Below are positions 1-6,396 of a stretch of 10,594 nucleotides of DNA, piece after piece. The number at the start of each line of letters is the position of its first letter. Position 1 is the first letter of the stretch. A program made the position numbers and the translations under genes. The notes beneath the pieces were generated by a model that was not told where the DNA came from, did not search any database, and saw only the letters and a program-made list of their open reading frames with translations. This DNA comes from Caldisericota bacterium (GTDB taxonomy: Bacteria; CAIJMQ01; JAADFP01), in assembly GCA_013152825.1 (NCBI GenBank), contig JAADFP010000043.1:1-10594 (forward strand). Direction: 5' to 3'.

Positions 1-1
1 T

Positions 2-727
2 ATCTCTTCTCTATTACCCGAGGTTATAATAGTGGCTGCCTTTGGCAAGATTTTACCGGGAGATATTCTGGCTATGCCCTCGCAGGGAGCTGTTAATCTG
101 CATCCTTCGCTTCTTCCTGATCTCAGGGGGCCGGCACCTATTCCCTGGGCTATAATATTGGGGAAGGAGAAAACAGGCGTTACTACGATCTTTATGGATG
201 AGGGGATAGATACGGGGGATATTATACTGCAGGAAGAGGCGGAAATTTCCCCCCGGGATACTGCCTTTACCCTGGAGCAGAGGTTAAGCGAACAGGGAGC
301 CAGGATGCTTTTAGAAACCCTGGAATTAATAAAAAAGGGGAAGCCTCCTCGCAGGCCACAGGTGGGAATTCCTACTTATGCCTCTTTACTGAGCAAAAAG
401 ACGGGTAAAATAGACTGGGAAAAGAGTGCAAGAGAAATCTATAATCTGGTAAGAGGATTGAATCCCTGGCCTACTGCTTATACTTTTCTAAACGGAAAAA
501 GGCTTATTCTCTGGAAAATTGATGTGGTTGCCGAAGAAGATAGGGGAGGGGAACCGGGGGAGGTTATAGAGATAGAAAAAGAAAGAGTTATTGTGGCTAC
601 TGGTAAAGGAGTTATCTCTTTGCAGGAAGTTCAGTTAGAAGGTAAGAAGAGATTGCCGGTAAGAGAATTCTTAAAAGGATATAGGGTAGAAAAAGGTATG
701 AAAATAGGAAGGGAGGCAAAAAGATGA
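2..727 (+). CDS. fmt: Methionyl-tRNA formyltransferase, 5'-truncated by window edge
   Basis: Fmt transfers a formyl group from 10-formyltetrahydrofolate to the methionine on initiator tRNA in the cytoplasm. The reading frame is open from base 2, giving about 241 residues of a family usually near 310, so the N-terminus lies outside the window. The GTG at 32 is internal: the codons before it read PEVIIV, which runs into AAFGKILP as in intact Fmt proteins. Visible motifs are NLHPSLLPDLRGPAPIPWAI, which carries the catalytic Asn and His (N108 and H110 in E. coli), and MDEGIDTGD, whose first Asp in DTGD matches catalytic D146. The tRNA-binding C-terminal domain follows, with GKIDWEKSAREIYNLVRGLNPWP and then VQLEGKKRLPVREFLKGY. 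Its TGA overlaps the ATG of the next gene (ATGA), so the two are probably translationally coupled. Identity is secure; only the start is missing. Confidence 0.97.
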   Translation: MSSLLPEVIIVAAFGKILPGDILAMPSQGAVNLHPSLLPDLRGPAPIPWAIILGKEKTGVTTIFMDEGIDTGDIILQEEAEISPRDTAFTLEQRLSEQGARMLLETLELIKKGKPPRRPQVGIPTYASLLSKKTGKIDWEKSAREIYNLVRGLNPWPTAYTFLNGKRLILWKIDVVAEEDRGGEPGEVIEIEKERVIVATGKGVISLQEVQLEGKKRLPVREFLKGYRVEKGMKIGREAKR

Positions 728-1200
728 GCAAAGTTTTAGTAGTTTATTATTCACGTACGGGGAATACTGAAAAAATGGCTCGCGAAGTAGCACATGGAGT
801 AGAAGATGAACATGTAGAGGCAATACTAAAGAGGGTGGAAGATACTACGCCAGAAGATTTTCTAAAAGTAGATGGTATTATTGTTGGCTCTCCTACTTAT
901 TTTGGTCTGCCTTCCCAGGAAATAGTAGGGCTTTTGGATGAATCAGTGAAATATTATGGAAAGCTGGAGGGAAAAGTAGGGGGTGCTTTTTCTACCTCTG
1001 GGATACTTGGTGGGGGAAATGAAACCACGGTAATGGGCATAATCCAGATGCTTCTTATACACGGGATGATTATACAGGGGACAGCCAAGGGGGCACATTA
1101 TGGAGCAGTGTCCGTGGGTAAGCCTGGACATGAAGAGTTAAAGGTTGCCCGGGAGCTGGGCAAGAGGGTCGCTTCCCTGGTAAAGAAATTATTTACTTGA
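724..1200 (+). CDS. Flavodoxin-like / WrbA-type FMN flavoprotein
   Basis: A 158-residue single-domain flavodoxin fold. The FMN phosphate loop is SRTGNTEKMA (residues 10-19), followed by GSPTYFG (55-61) and STSGILGGGNETT (about 90-102). These are the isoalloxazine-contacting segments typical of WrbA-like NAD(P)H:quinone oxidoreductases and related flavodoxins. It should be a cytoplasmic FMN protein for electron transfer or two-electron quinone reduction. The length is short for classical WrbA (near 200 residues) and normal for a flavodoxin-family protein, so the substrate stays open. The start is supported by GGGAGG at 711-716, seven bases before the ATG. The ATG overlaps the fmt stop, making this an operon partner of fmt, although no functional link to formylation is known. 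Its 3' end overlaps the convergent minus-strand frame at 1193 by eight bases. Confidence 0.88.
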   Translation: MSKVLVVYYSRTGNTEKMAREVAHGVEDEHVEAILKRVEDTTPEDFLKVDGIIVGSPTYFGLPSQEIVGLLDESVKYYGKLEGKVGGAFSTSGILGGGNETTVMGIIQMLLIHGMIIQGTAKGAHYGAVSVGKPGHEELKVARELGKRVASLVKKLFT

Positions 1201-1726
1201 GGGTTAGTGAGTTTATTTTGACGGCAGGCTGGAATTTTATGCCGAAATTTCCTCTTTCTCTCCAGCTAAGGTAGAACCTGAGCTGTCGGGAAAGATAAGA
1301 TAGCTTGAGAGAAATAAATGGTATATGGGCGTTAAAAGCCGGGTAAAAGGCATTTTTGCCTTTGCCAAAGACAATACCTCTTTTTGCCTTTTGAGAATAG
1401 CTCAGCCCCTCTGCATCAATGCGGAGTAATATATAAGTGTGGTGGCTTTTTCTTTCAGCGCTGCCGATGGTATAGAAAGTAAAATTGTGCAGGGGGTTTC
1501 TTAATGTCCATTTCAAGAATCGGGGAAATCCTATTGGCTTATTGGCATACATGCCTGTTTCTTCTGCAGAGATTCCATCATCCTCGTTGCCAAATAGGTT
1601 CCAGGTAATCCAGTGTGGAATATCCCCCCATATTATCTGCTGGCGGTGCCTGGGTGTTAAGTTATAGAGAAGATGGCTGAGCGCTGCTTTTTTTACCCTA
1701 TATTCTGCCTCGGAAATCGCCTTCAA
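1193..1726 (-). CDS. Uncharacterised protein, probably the 3' part of a frameshifted gene
   Basis: A 177-residue frame from a TTG at 1726. The sequence looks like genuine protein, with RHRQQIIWGDIPHWITWNLF, GNEDDGI, LRNPLHNFTFYTIG and, near the end, YLSWRERGNFGIKFQP. The aromatic-rich pattern (WGDIP..WWNLFGN-DDG, RNPLHN, WRERGNFGIK) resembles a poorly described family of phage and bacterial hypothetical proteins. I cannot assign a function or a certain Pfam name. A GGAG lies four bases before the TTG, so translation from here is possible. However, the +1-related frame just upstream (1727-1859) encodes a convincing membrane-anchor N-terminus, and removing one base from the A5 run at 1725-1729 joins the two smoothly. 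The gene may therefore be a frameshifted pseudogene, or the break may be an assembly error. It is convergent with the flavodoxin gene. Confidence 0.5.
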   Translation of the reverse strand: MKAISEAEYRVKKAALSHLLYNLTPRHRQQIIWGDIPHWITWNLFGNEDDGISAEETGMYANKPIGFPRFLKWTLRNPLHNFTFYTIGSAERKSHHTYILLRIDAEGLSYSQKAKRGIVFGKGKNAFYPAFNAHIPFISLKLSYLSRQLRFYLSWRERGNFGIKFQPAVKINSLTLK

Positions 1727-1859
1727 AAATCTCCAGGTAATTTTGGGGGATTTTGTAGGCGCGACTACCGTAGATATAACCAGAAAAAGTGAACAGGGAG
1801 AATGCTAATAGAGAAATAGTAGAATATTTCAGTGCTTTTCGTAATATTAAGCGAGTTAT
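1727..1859 (-). pseudogene. Out-of-frame N-terminal part of the 1193-1726 gene
   Basis: This minus-strand frame is open between a TGA at 1860-1862 and a TAG at 1698-1700. It reads LRKALKYSTISLLAFSLFTF, then SGYIYGSRAYKIPQNYLEI. That is a basic start, one hydrophobic helix and a polar linker, as in a signal anchor. Deleting one T from the T5 run (plus-strand A5, 1725-1729) continues it as NYLEILKAISEAEYRVKKAA, directly into the downstream gene. No ATG, GTG or TTG occurs in the frame before the junction; only CTG at 1830-1832 is available. The start may thus have been lost as well. This points to gene decay rather than programmed frameshifting, but it is an inference from sequence character only. 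Confidence 0.45.
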
Positions 1860-1863
1860 TCAG

Positions 1864-2016
1864 CTTTTTAAATACAATCTTTCCCTCTACAATTGTTGTC
1901 CAGATGGAATAATCCTGCTCCAGGATAATTGTGTCTGCATCTTTTCCCCTTTTCCTTTATGTGCATATTACACGTCATTATTTAAGTCCAGCTTTTCTTC
2001 CAATAACAACAATAAT
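1864..2016 (-). pseudogene. Degenerate C-terminus of an amidohydrolase-family protein
   Basis: On the minus strand one frame reads IIVVIGRKAGLK, then three stops within eight codons, then GKDADTIILEQDYSIWTTIV and EGKIVFKK. The pattern GKDADxxxL-(E/D)-xDYxxxxTIVEGKIV is typical of the C-terminal beta-sandwich of metal-dependent amidohydrolases such as N-acetylglucosamine-6-phosphate deacetylase or dihydropyrimidinase-like enzymes. Both halves are in the same frame, as expected for a gene decayed by point mutation. No metal-binding domain remains, because the plus-strand radical SAM gene occupies the adjacent DNA. The frame stays open to the TAG at 1765-1767 but loses family character after KIVFKK. 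The fragment is short, so confidence is limited. Confidence 0.35.
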
Positions 2017-2017
2017 T

Positions 2018-2023
2018 GGAGGG
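2018..2023 (+). promoter_or_regulatory. Shine-Dalgarno site of the minicistron before the radical SAM gene
   Basis: GGAGGG lies six bases before the ATG at 2029 and about 29 bases before the radical SAM ATG at 2052. It is therefore placed to load ribosomes on the 8-codon frame, not directly on the enzyme gene. No other comparable site precedes 2052. Confidence 0.55.
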
Positions 2024-2028
2024 AAGTG

Positions 2029-2055
2029 ATGGTAAAATATAAAGAAATAAAATGA
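2029..2055 (+). CDS. 8-codon minicistron MVKYKEIK overlapping the radical SAM start
   Basis: ATG at 2029 opens a frame encoding MVKYKEIK and ending at TGA 2053-2055. That stop overlaps the ATG (2052-2054) of the radical SAM gene in an ATGA arrangement. The strong GGAGGG lies at the right distance for this ATG, and the radical SAM frame itself is closed by a TAA at 2040-2042, so the enzyme cannot begin further upstream. The simplest reading is a translational-coupling leader: ribosomes load on the short frame and re-initiate at 2052. It is too short to be a typical peptide substrate of a radical SAM maturase. A longer GTG frame from 1789 shares this end, but it has no good ribosome site and lies antisense to the amidohydrolase remnant. 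Confidence 0.45.
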   Translation: MVKYKEIK

Positions 2056-3479
2056 TTACCAGAATAAAAGGGATAATTGAAGGGGGTGATATTGCTCTCC
2101 TGGGTCCCAGAGTACTGGAATTATCCATAAGTGCGGTATGCGATAGTTCCTGCCTGGCTTGCTGGTGCCATTCTCCCCTGCTGAAGGATTCTTTTCACGA
2201 GACAACAAAGAAGCGGTTTTTGCCTTTAAATAAGATAGAAGAGTTTATTGGAGAGCTGCTGGGATTGGGTTTGGAGGAGGTACAATTATCAGGTGCAGGA
2301 GAGCCGCTACTTCATCCTCATTTCTGGGAGATTGTAGAATTTCTAAAAGATAAAGGATTAAAAGTCCATATAATCACGAATTTTTTATCAGTGAAAAAGA
2401 AAGAGCTTTATAAATTTCTTGAATTAAGGGTAGATTCGATTACTATCTCTATCTGGGCAGGAACGCCGGAGACGTATGTTTCCTTACATCCCAATCGTTG
2501 TGAAAGAGATTTCTCAGAAATTTCCCAGAAAATAAGGTTGCTTGTTGAAGAAAGGGAGAAAAGCAACCTTTTTTATCCCAAGATAAAAATCTACCATGTT
2601 TTAACCCATCTTAATGCGGATGAAATAGAGGAAATGCTTGAGCATTCACTGAGTGTCGGAGCAGACATGCTGGAGTTTAAAGCAGTAGATACAATTCCAG
2701 GACGCACAGATTTTCTTTCTTTTACCAGGGAAGACATAAAAAAAATAGGCTTAGGTATAGAAAAGCTAAAAAATAGGATAGATTTTCCTTATCCGGAAGC
2801 CTATGATCCCTACGAAGCTCCGCATCTGCAAATTTTCTCTGACTACAGCCTCCGGCGAGAAATAGTAGATTACGGCAGGTACCTAAAAAAAGCATTTTTA
2901 CCCCGGGAATTTACCCTGATTTTAGATAAGTCCAATCCTACCACTGCGGTAAATGAGTATGTAAAATTACATTGTCCAGAGGGAAAAGGTAACCATCGTT
3001 CTATTTTGAAAGAGAGCCCTGAACAGGCGTTTTACTTTTTCTACTTCCGTGAATATTGCAAGGATTGCAAAAGAGTGAAAAAATGTTTTGCCGGGGAAGA
3101 GATAAAGGAAGTTAAACTCTCTTATTTATCTTTTATGGGAGGAGGAAGACTGGAACGTGAACTGGAGAGTTTCTCTCAGCATGGCAACTATGGAACAGAA
3201 GTAGTAGATAAGATACCCTGTTATGCAGGGTGGCTTTATCTGCGTATTGAGACAGATGGGAGTGTGATTCCCTGTTGTAAAGGACACAAATTCCCGGTGG
3301 GAAATATTTTTAAAAAATCATTTCAAGAGATCTGGAATGGCGAAAAGGAACGCAAATTTCGCAGTATGGGAAAAGAACTTGTAAAGTCTTCACCTTTATT
3401 TCAGTTAATAGGCTGCCGTAAGGGGTGTGATAATATTGGTATGAATGTTTCTTTTCATGCGGAAGTGCTTAAAGGTTAG
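2052..3479 (+). CDS. Radical SAM enzyme with SPASM-type C-terminal domain
   Basis: A 475-residue protein. The radical SAM [4Fe-4S] motif is C30-x3-C34-x2-C37 within CDSSCLACWC. It is followed by the SAM-binding SGAGEP segment (80-85) and HIITNF, as in the partial TIM barrel. The C-terminus is SPASM-like: IPCYAGW (C390), DGSVIPCC (C408/C409), VGNI, EIWNG, and C455/C459 in GCRKGC, suited to holding auxiliary iron-sulfur clusters. Between core and SPASM, about residues 245-385 form an insertion with a further Cys group, YCKDCKRVKKC (C336, C339, C345). It is cytoplasmic and would cleave SAM to a 5'-deoxyadenosyl radical; the substrate is unknown. The ATG at 2052 is forced by a TAA four codons upstream. 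The next gene starts six bases after its stop codon and is a glycosyltransferase, suggesting a glycan or glycolipid substrate rather than a peptide. This is inference from context only. Confidence 0.88.
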   Translation: MITRIKGIIEGGDIALLGPRVLELSISAVCDSSCLACWCHSPLLKDSFHETTKKRFLPLNKIEEFIGELLGLGLEEVQLSGAGEPLLHPHFWEIVEFLKDKGLKVHIITNFLSVKKKELYKFLELRVDSITISIWAGTPETYVSLHPNRCERDFSEISQKIRLLVEEREKSNLFYPKIKIYHVLTHLNADEIEEMLEHSLSVGADMLEFKAVDTIPGRTDFLSFTREDIKKIGLGIEKLKNRIDFPYPEAYDPYEAPHLQIFSDYSLRREIVDYGRYLKKAFLPREFTLILDKSNPTTAVNEYVKLHCPEGKGNHRSILKESPEQAFYFFYFREYCKDCKRVKKCFAGEEIKEVKLSYLSFMGGGRLERELESFSQHGNYGTEVVDKIPCYAGWLYLRIETDGSVIPCCKGHKFPVGNIFKKSFQEIWNGEKERKFRSMGKELVKSSPLFQLIGCRKGCDNIGMNVSFHAEVLKG

Positions 3480-3484
3480 AAAAA

Positions 3485-4633
3485 ATGAGAGTTTTGCTGG
3501 TACATCCCCATGATATATTTTCCCATTCTGAGCCCTGGACCTCGCGTATAATTTATTTAGCCGAAGAGTTCCATAAAAGGGGAGAAGAGGTGAAGCTTGC
3601 CCATTTCCCCTTGAAAAATGAAGAATTGAACTGGAAGAATCTATCTTACCCGGTTATTTCTCTAAAAAGGGGCAGGGGATGGGGTAACTTTGTTTACAAT
3701 CTTACTGTATTGACAAAACTCAGCCTCTGGGCTGACATTATTCACTTCCAGAAATGTTTCCATTATGCTTCTCTTCCTGCTATCCTATCTGCCTGGATGA
3801 GCGGGAGACCCGTCCATTATGACTGGGATGACTGGGAATATCAGATTTTCCATGCAGACATTCCTTCTTCTCGCCTGGTGGGAAGATACCTGGGGCTTCT
3901 GGAGATGGCTATTCCCCATCTGGTAGAAACGGTTTCAGTCTCCAGCCAGAACCTGTACGAGCTGGCCAGGAACCTGAGGATTTCGAAGGAGAGAATTTTT
4001 CGGGCCCCTGTAGGTGCAGACCTGGAAAAATTCAGGCCGGGGTTACCATCAGGAGATATAAGAAAGCGATTCTCTGTAGAGGAGGAGCTTGTTATCTACA
4101 TGGGGCAGTTACATGGTGGCCAGTATGCCGAGCTTTTTATTGAGGCAGCATCCATCTTGAAAAAGAAATACCCGGCGGTTACATTTGCCATTGTGGGAGG
4201 TGGGTATAAAGAAAAGACTTTGCAAGCGTACGCAGAGAGATTAGACTCCGGGGTTATGTTTACTGGATTGGTACCTCACGAGGAAATTCCCCGCTATATC
4301 AATGCTTCCGATATATGTGTGGCCTGTTTCGAAGATAACCAGATTACCCGTTCAAAAAGCCCCTTAAAAATTGCGGAGTATATGGCCTGTGGAAAGCCAG
4401 TAGTAGCAAGTGATGTAGGGGAGGTGAGAGGGATGTTAGGCGAAGCAGGGATATTAGTTCCTCCGGGAGATTCAAAGATGCTATCAGAAGGGATAGAAGA
4501 ACTCCTTCTCCATCCGGAAAAAAGAGAAGAGATGGGGAAAAAGGGAAGGGAGAGAGCTGAGGAAATTTATAACTGGAAAAAAACGGCTGATAATATCATT
4601 AAGGCATATACAAAGGCTCTGTATGGCAATTAG
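3485..4633 (+). CDS. GT4-family (GT-B fold) glycosyltransferase
   Basis: A 382-residue cytoplasmic or membrane-associated transferase that should move a sugar from a nucleotide-sugar donor to a glycan or lipid-linked acceptor. The N-terminal Rossmann half begins MRVLLVHPHD. The linker PVGADLEKF (175-183) and the C-terminal YMGQLHGGQ, FAIVGGG, FTGLVPHEEIPRYINASD and KSPLKIAEYMACGKPVVASD (291-310) are the standard glycosyltransferase family 1/4 blocks. The donor-binding Glu of the E-x7-E motif is E298. The usual first Glu position is Ser290, which is common in the SPLKIAEYMA subgroup. An unusual HYDWDDWEYQIF stretch (111-122) may shape the acceptor site. It begins six bases after the radical SAM stop codon with only a weak AAAGG before the ATG, consistent with coupled translation. 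Donor and acceptor cannot be read from the sequence. Confidence 0.9.
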   Translation: MRVLLVHPHDIFSHSEPWTSRIIYLAEEFHKRGEEVKLAHFPLKNEELNWKNLSYPVISLKRGRGWGNFVYNLTVLTKLSLWADIIHFQKCFHYASLPAILSAWMSGRPVHYDWDDWEYQIFHADIPSSRLVGRYLGLLEMAIPHLVETVSVSSQNLYELARNLRISKERIFRAPVGADLEKFRPGLPSGDIRKRFSVEEELVIYMGQLHGGQYAELFIEAASILKKKYPAVTFAIVGGGYKEKTLQAYAERLDSGVMFTGLVPHEEIPRYINASDICVACFEDNQITRSKSPLKIAEYMACGKPVVASDVGEVRGMLGEAGILVPPGDSKMLSEGIEELLLHPEKREEMGKKGRERAEEIYNWKKTADNIIKAYTKALYGN

Positions 4634-4665
4634 AGAGAACCCCAGAAATCTCTAACCATCTAACA

Positions 4666-6372
4666 GTGGAGAAGAAAACTACGTTTATCTCGAGATCAAA
4701 ACATCCCCGTTTTCGTATAGGGACGGGAAAGCATTTCAGTTCGTATTTCGCAATTCTTATAGTCGTTTTATTATTTCATTCCGTAGTAAACTTTTATACT
4801 CTTAACAAAAGCAAAATAGTCAGGAGATATGATGAAGCAACTTATCTATCTATAAGTGTTGAGTTTCACCAGCTTCTAAAAGATAGGGAATACAAAGATG
4901 CTCTTCTTTATGCTCTTCGCTTGGAAGGGCCACGGCATCCTAAATTTTTCTTTCTGGTACAGAGTTTAATCCTCACTCTCACAGATAACATAAGTAAAGA
5001 AGATGTAGATTTAATGATCTTCCTTACGGGAATCTTATTCTTCTCTATACTTCTTATAAGTGTGTATAAAATCGGTGTTCTCTTATACGGGGAAGAAATA
5101 GGGGCACTTGCAGCCATTGTTCTCTCTTTTTCTCCTATAATTTTCAACTATACCAGGATAAGCATTTTAGACTTACCGATAACTGCTATGCTATCACTCT
5201 CTTTCCTTTCTCTGCTAAAGACTAACAAATTCACCTCGCTGTTTTTCAGTATACTCACCGGAATTCTGTTGGCACTAGCGCAATTTACCAAGGAAACAGC
5301 CATTATATTTATCTTGCCGGTTTTTTCCTATTATGCTTTTATCTCTCTGCATTCCCGGGCAGAAAGAAAGAAGACCATAAAATGCTTTAGTATCACTATT
5401 ATAGTATTTTTGTCCCTTTTATCTTTAGTTTACTTTTACCCGGCCAATAGGGATGCTTTCAAGACATACTGGGGCAAATCATTTTTGCTGAACAATGTGA
5501 GTGATTTATTTTATTATTTTAAAGCTGCTGTTCCTCTCTACTTTGGAATTATTCTTTCCATTCCTTTAATTCCTCTACTCCTGAGTTATCTTTACCGGAT
5601 TAAGAGGAGCAATTTATTTCTTTCTACCTGGCTGATTTTTCCCTTTTTACTCTTTTCTCTTTCTCCCAATAAGGAGCCTCGTTTTTTACTTCCCCTGCTT
5701 CCCCCCTTATTTCTGCTTTTGATAGCCGAAATTGACAATTTATTTCCCCATCTAAGAAAAATCTACATTGCGGTGATTGTATTTGTTTCGCTTTTTCAAT
5801 TTACCCTGTTGAATTTTATTCCCTATCGTATTCCTTACCCTTCCGAACTTGAGTTTGGTTTATTGTCTGTGCGTAATGACACGAATTTTTACCTGGTGGA
5901 GAAATTGATAGATATTTTTGAGAAAGAGAAAGAAAATGTCTCTTCTGCGGGAGAAAAAAAAGTAATTTTCACTTTTGACCTGGGGATTCAAGGAGCACTG
6001 GATTATGAATTTAAGGTCAAAAAGCTTCCCTTTTTCGTGGATTGTCCACAACAGCGAGATACCATAGATGCTCCTCCTCCTGGAACGGTGGATTGGCAGG
6101 TGTATCTACTAACTGCCGATTATGTTGTGGATAAGACGGGAGACCTGGGTAGAAGGGGGTATTTAGAGGATATTGGCGGCGAGTTTAAGAAATCCTTAAT
6201 TAATAATTTGGAAATGTTTACAAAAATAGGGAGTTTTAAAACGCGGGAAGGAGATTATGTATCTGTATATAAAAAGATTCGAATTATAGAGTTCATCCCG
6301 CTGGGGAGAAAAGTAGGAGCTGGCCCAAGGGACTTCATTTTATATAATAATCCGAGTATAGTAAAAGAATAA
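4666..6372 (+). CDS. GT-C membrane glycosyltransferase, GT39/ArnT-like
   Basis: A 568-residue polytopic protein with about ten or more hydrophobic segments in the first 390 residues, then a soluble C-terminal domain of about 170 residues. After the first helix (about 27-45) comes VRRYDEATYL, with Asp56-Glu57 in the first external loop, the place of the catalytic acid pair in PMT, ArnT and related dolichyl- or polyprenyl-phosphate-sugar transferases. Further family marks are RLEGPRHPKFFF, YTRISILDLP, FTKETAIIF and PNKEPRFLLPLLPPLFLL. It should use a lipid-phosphate sugar donor on the outer face of the cytoplasmic membrane to glycosylate a lipid, glycan or protein. The GTG at 4666 has no clear ribosome site, and the frame stays open upstream into the previous gene's end, so the start is uncertain. 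Its place directly after a GT4 gene supports one glycan pathway. Confidence 0.82.
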   Translation: MEKKTTFISRSKHPRFRIGTGKHFSSYFAILIVVLLFHSVVNFYTLNKSKIVRRYDEATYLSISVEFHQLLKDREYKDALLYALRLEGPRHPKFFFLVQSLILTLTDNISKEDVDLMIFLTGILFFSILLISVYKIGVLLYGEEIGALAAIVLSFSPIIFNYTRISILDLPITAMLSLSFLSLLKTNKFTSLFFSILTGILLALAQFTKETAIIFILPVFSYYAFISLHSRAERKKTIKCFSITIIVFLSLLSLVYFYPANRDAFKTYWGKSFLLNNVSDLFYYFKAAVPLYFGIILSIPLIPLLLSYLYRIKRSNLFLSTWLIFPFLLFSLSPNKEPRFLLPLLPPLFLLLIAEIDNLFPHLRKIYIAVIVFVSLFQFTLLNFIPYRIPYPSELEFGLLSVRNDTNFYLVEKLIDIFEKEKENVSSAGEKKVIFTFDLGIQGALDYEFKVKKLPFFVDCPQQRDTIDAPPPGTVDWQVYLLTADYVVDKTGDLGRRGYLEDIGGEFKKSLINNLEMFTKIGSFKTREGDYVSVYKKIRIIEFIPLGRKVGAGPRDFILYNNPSIVKE

Positions 6373-6396
6373 ATTAGAAGCAACAGGAGGTTAGCC

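Noticed and set aside
1767..2010. Promoter for the radical SAM gene set
   Set aside because: Several AT-rich hexamers exist, but none forms a convincing -35/-10 pair at proper spacing.
1789..2055. An 88-residue GTG-started frame directly before the radical SAM gene, with several cysteines, as a possible peptide precursor (RiPP)
   Set aside because: There is no ribosome site before the GTG, the composition is irregular with an Asn run, and it lies antisense to the amidohydrolase-like remnant. Only its last eight codons have a good ribosome site, and these are called as a minicistron.
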